Assembly: GCA_030692145.1 (NCBI GenBank)
Contig: JAUYCU010000047.1
Span: 1-7,226 of the forward strand
Length of the DNA: 7,226 nucleotides
Direction of reading: 5' to 3'
DNA from: a bacterium
Lineage (GTDB): Bacteria > Patescibacteriota > Minisyncoccia > RBG-13-40-8-A
The notes below the pieces were generated by a model. That model did no database searches. It was not told where the DNA came from and worked only from the letters and a program-made list of their open reading frames with translations. Shown here in pieces: positions 6,021 to 7,226 of the stretch; position 1 is the first letter of the stretch, and each line of letters starts with the position of its first letter. The translations under genes and the position numbers were made by a program.

Positions 6021-6059
6021 AGAGTCTCGCTTTTAAATATCTAATTTTGAACTAAATTT

Positions 6060-7226
6060 ATGCCTCAAATCAAGCCGGAAATCGAAACATTCGCCAGAAT
6101 AAAGGTTATTGGCGTTGGAGGAAGCGGGGGTAATGCCATTAGCCGCATGATGACATGCGGAATTAAGGGCATTAATTTTGTTGCCGTTAATACTGATGTT
6201 CAGGCGCTTCACAATAATAAAGCGAGTGAGAAAATCCATATTGGAAAAGTATTGACTAAGGGATTGGGAGCGGGGATGAATCCGGAAATAGGAAAAAGAG
6301 CCGCGGAAGAAAACAAAAAAGAAATCCAGGAAGCGTTGAATGGTTCGGATATGGTTTTTATTACCTGTGGACTTGGCGGAGGAACGGGAACAGGAGCGGG
6401 CCCTGTGGTTGCGGAGATAGCGCGCGAAACCGGAGCCTTAACCGTTGCGGTTGTAACCAAGCCGTTTTCTTTCGAGGGGAGCCAAAGAGCGAGAGTCGCG
6501 GAAGAGGGACTTGCGGAACTCAGGGATAAAGTTGATACCTTGATTGTTATCCCCAACGACCGGCTTTTGACGATTATCGACAAAAAAGTTTCTTTACTTA
6601 ATGCTTTTGAAATTGTGGATGATGTTTTAAGACAAGCGGTTCAGGGCATTTCCGATTTGATTATTTATCCCGGCATAATTAATCTTGATTTTGCAGATAT
6701 CAAGGCGATTATGCAGGACGCGGGCCCGGCAATTATGGGTATTGGTAAGGCAACCGGAGAAAACAGGGCAGTGGAAGCCGCTCGGGCGGCAATCAGTTCT
6801 CCGCTTTTGGAATTTTCCATTGAAGGTGCGAAAGGAATACTTTTTAATGTTAGCGGTGGTTCGGATATAGGAATGATGGAAATCAGCGAAGCAGCCAAGA
6901 CTATTACCGAGACAGCTGATCCGGACGCAAAAATAATTTTCGGCGCGGTTGTAGATGAAAAAGCCAAAAAGGGTGAAATTAAAATTACGGTTATTGCCAC
7001 GGGATTCAGCAATTATTCGCGGGGGAATAACATCAATCAGTTGACTATCGAGGACAAAAAAACGGGACATTCAATTATTGAGGTGGATAAAAAAAAAGCA
7101 AAAAAAGAAAAAGAAGAGAAAAGTTTGATAACCGATGATGATGGACCGATACCCGCTGTTTACAAGAGTCCATTACCCGAAGAAGATGAGTGGGATGTAC
7201 CTGCGTTTTTAAGAAAAAAACCGAAA
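6060..7226 (+). CDS. ftsZ: Cell division protein FtsZ (stop codon just beyond window)
   Basis: A tubulin-like GTPase that polymerises into the division ring. The frame runs 389 codons from the ATG at 6060 to the last base without a stop. The start reads [20 protein letters not shown] and continues with the nucleotide-binding [11 protein letters not shown]. The tubulin signature GGGTGTG is at residues 106-112, and the catalytic T7 loop is [11 protein letters not shown] (208-218) with D210 and D213. The globular core ends near residue 316. A charged linker of about 58 residues follows, then the conserved C-terminal peptide [13 protein letters not shown] (377-389), which binds FtsA and other partners. 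Since this peptide is normally at the very end, the gene is nearly complete. No Shine-Dalgarno precedes the ATG. The linker contains a run of nine A bases (7089-7097) within three lysine codons. Confidence 0.97.
   Translation, partial: MPQIKPEIETFARIKVIGVGGSGGNAISRMMTCGIKGINFVAVNTDVQALHNNKASEKIHIGKVLTKGLGAGMNPEIGKRAAEENKKEIQEALNGSDMVFITCGLGGGTGTGAGPVVAEIARETGALTVAVVTKPFSFEGSQRARVAEEGLAELRDKVDTLIVIPNDRLLTIIDKKVSLLNAFEIVDDVLRQAVQGISDLIIYPGIINLDFADIKAIMQDAGPAIMGIGKATGENRAVEAARAAISSPLLEFSIEGAKGILFNVSGGSDIGMMEISEAAKTITETADPDAKIIFGAVVDEKAKKGEIKITVIATGFSNYSRGNNINQLTIEDKKTGHSIIEVDKKKAKKEKEEKSLITDDDGPIPAVYKSPLPEEDEWDVPAFLRKKPK

Noticed and set aside
6209..7070. Minus-strand and alternative-frame open frames over ftsZ
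   Set aside because: FtsZ reads without interruption through all its motifs on the plus strand; the others are compositional shadows.
60..7226. Alternative genetic code with TGA read as glycine, as in some Patescibacteria
   Set aside because: All genes read fully with the standard code, glycine is encoded by GGN, and no in-frame TGA is needed. The eight visible stops are TAA or TAG, but that is too few to argue that TGA is reassigned.

Overview
The window is a compact, mostly ordinary bacterial housekeeping and cell-division region. The organism looks like a member of the Candidate Phyla Radiation (Patescibacteria, probably a Parcubacteria-type lineage). The signs are AT-rich DNA with lysine-rich proteins, very tight gene packing, short AT-only leaders without Shine-Dalgarno sequences, and protein variants that resemble those I associate with that group (FtsA, FtsZ, HisRS, bS21, LCP). 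This placement is inference from sequence style, not a database match.

Layout. On the minus strand, bases 1-1124 hold a leftward pair: an LCP-family membrane protein (cell-envelope polymer ligase type) followed after 3 bp by the first codons of peptidyl-tRNA hydrolase (pth), which is cut by the window edge. Bases 1125-1260 are a divergent promoter region, with a consensus-like promoter for the rightward genes and an extended -10 for the leftward pair. From 1261 to the right edge everything runs rightward: lepB (signal peptidase I), hisS (histidyl-tRNA synthetase), a HIT-family hydrolase, rpsU (ribosomal protein bS21), yqeY (GatB/YqeY-domain protein), ybeY (rRNA maturation endonuclease), ftsA and ftsZ. 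Gaps are 0-70 bp; ybeY overlaps ftsA by 22 bp. A separate promoter lies between ftsA and ftsZ. The ftsZ frame is still open at the last base but already contains the conserved C-terminal peptide, so only a few bases are missing.

How the genes fit together. lepB and the LCP protein serve the envelope. hisS, pth, rpsU, yqeY and ybeY serve translation and ribosome maturation. ftsA and ftsZ build the division ring: FtsA tethers FtsZ to the membrane, and both the FtsA C-terminal amphipathic helix and the FtsZ C-terminal peptide are visible. The chain rpsU-yqeY-ybeY-ftsA looks co-transcribed and links ribosome assembly to division.

No mobile element, CRISPR array, tRNA or rRNA is seen, and no clear novel multi-gene system. 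The points that deserve a second look are a basic AT-hook-like N-terminal extension on HisRS, a YbeY with changed metal-ligand and arginine positions, a possible alternative-hairpin switch between rpsU and yqeY, the lack of Shine-Dalgarno sequences at all ten starts, and a slippery A-tract in ftsZ placed so that slippage in either direction would remove the FtsA-binding tail.
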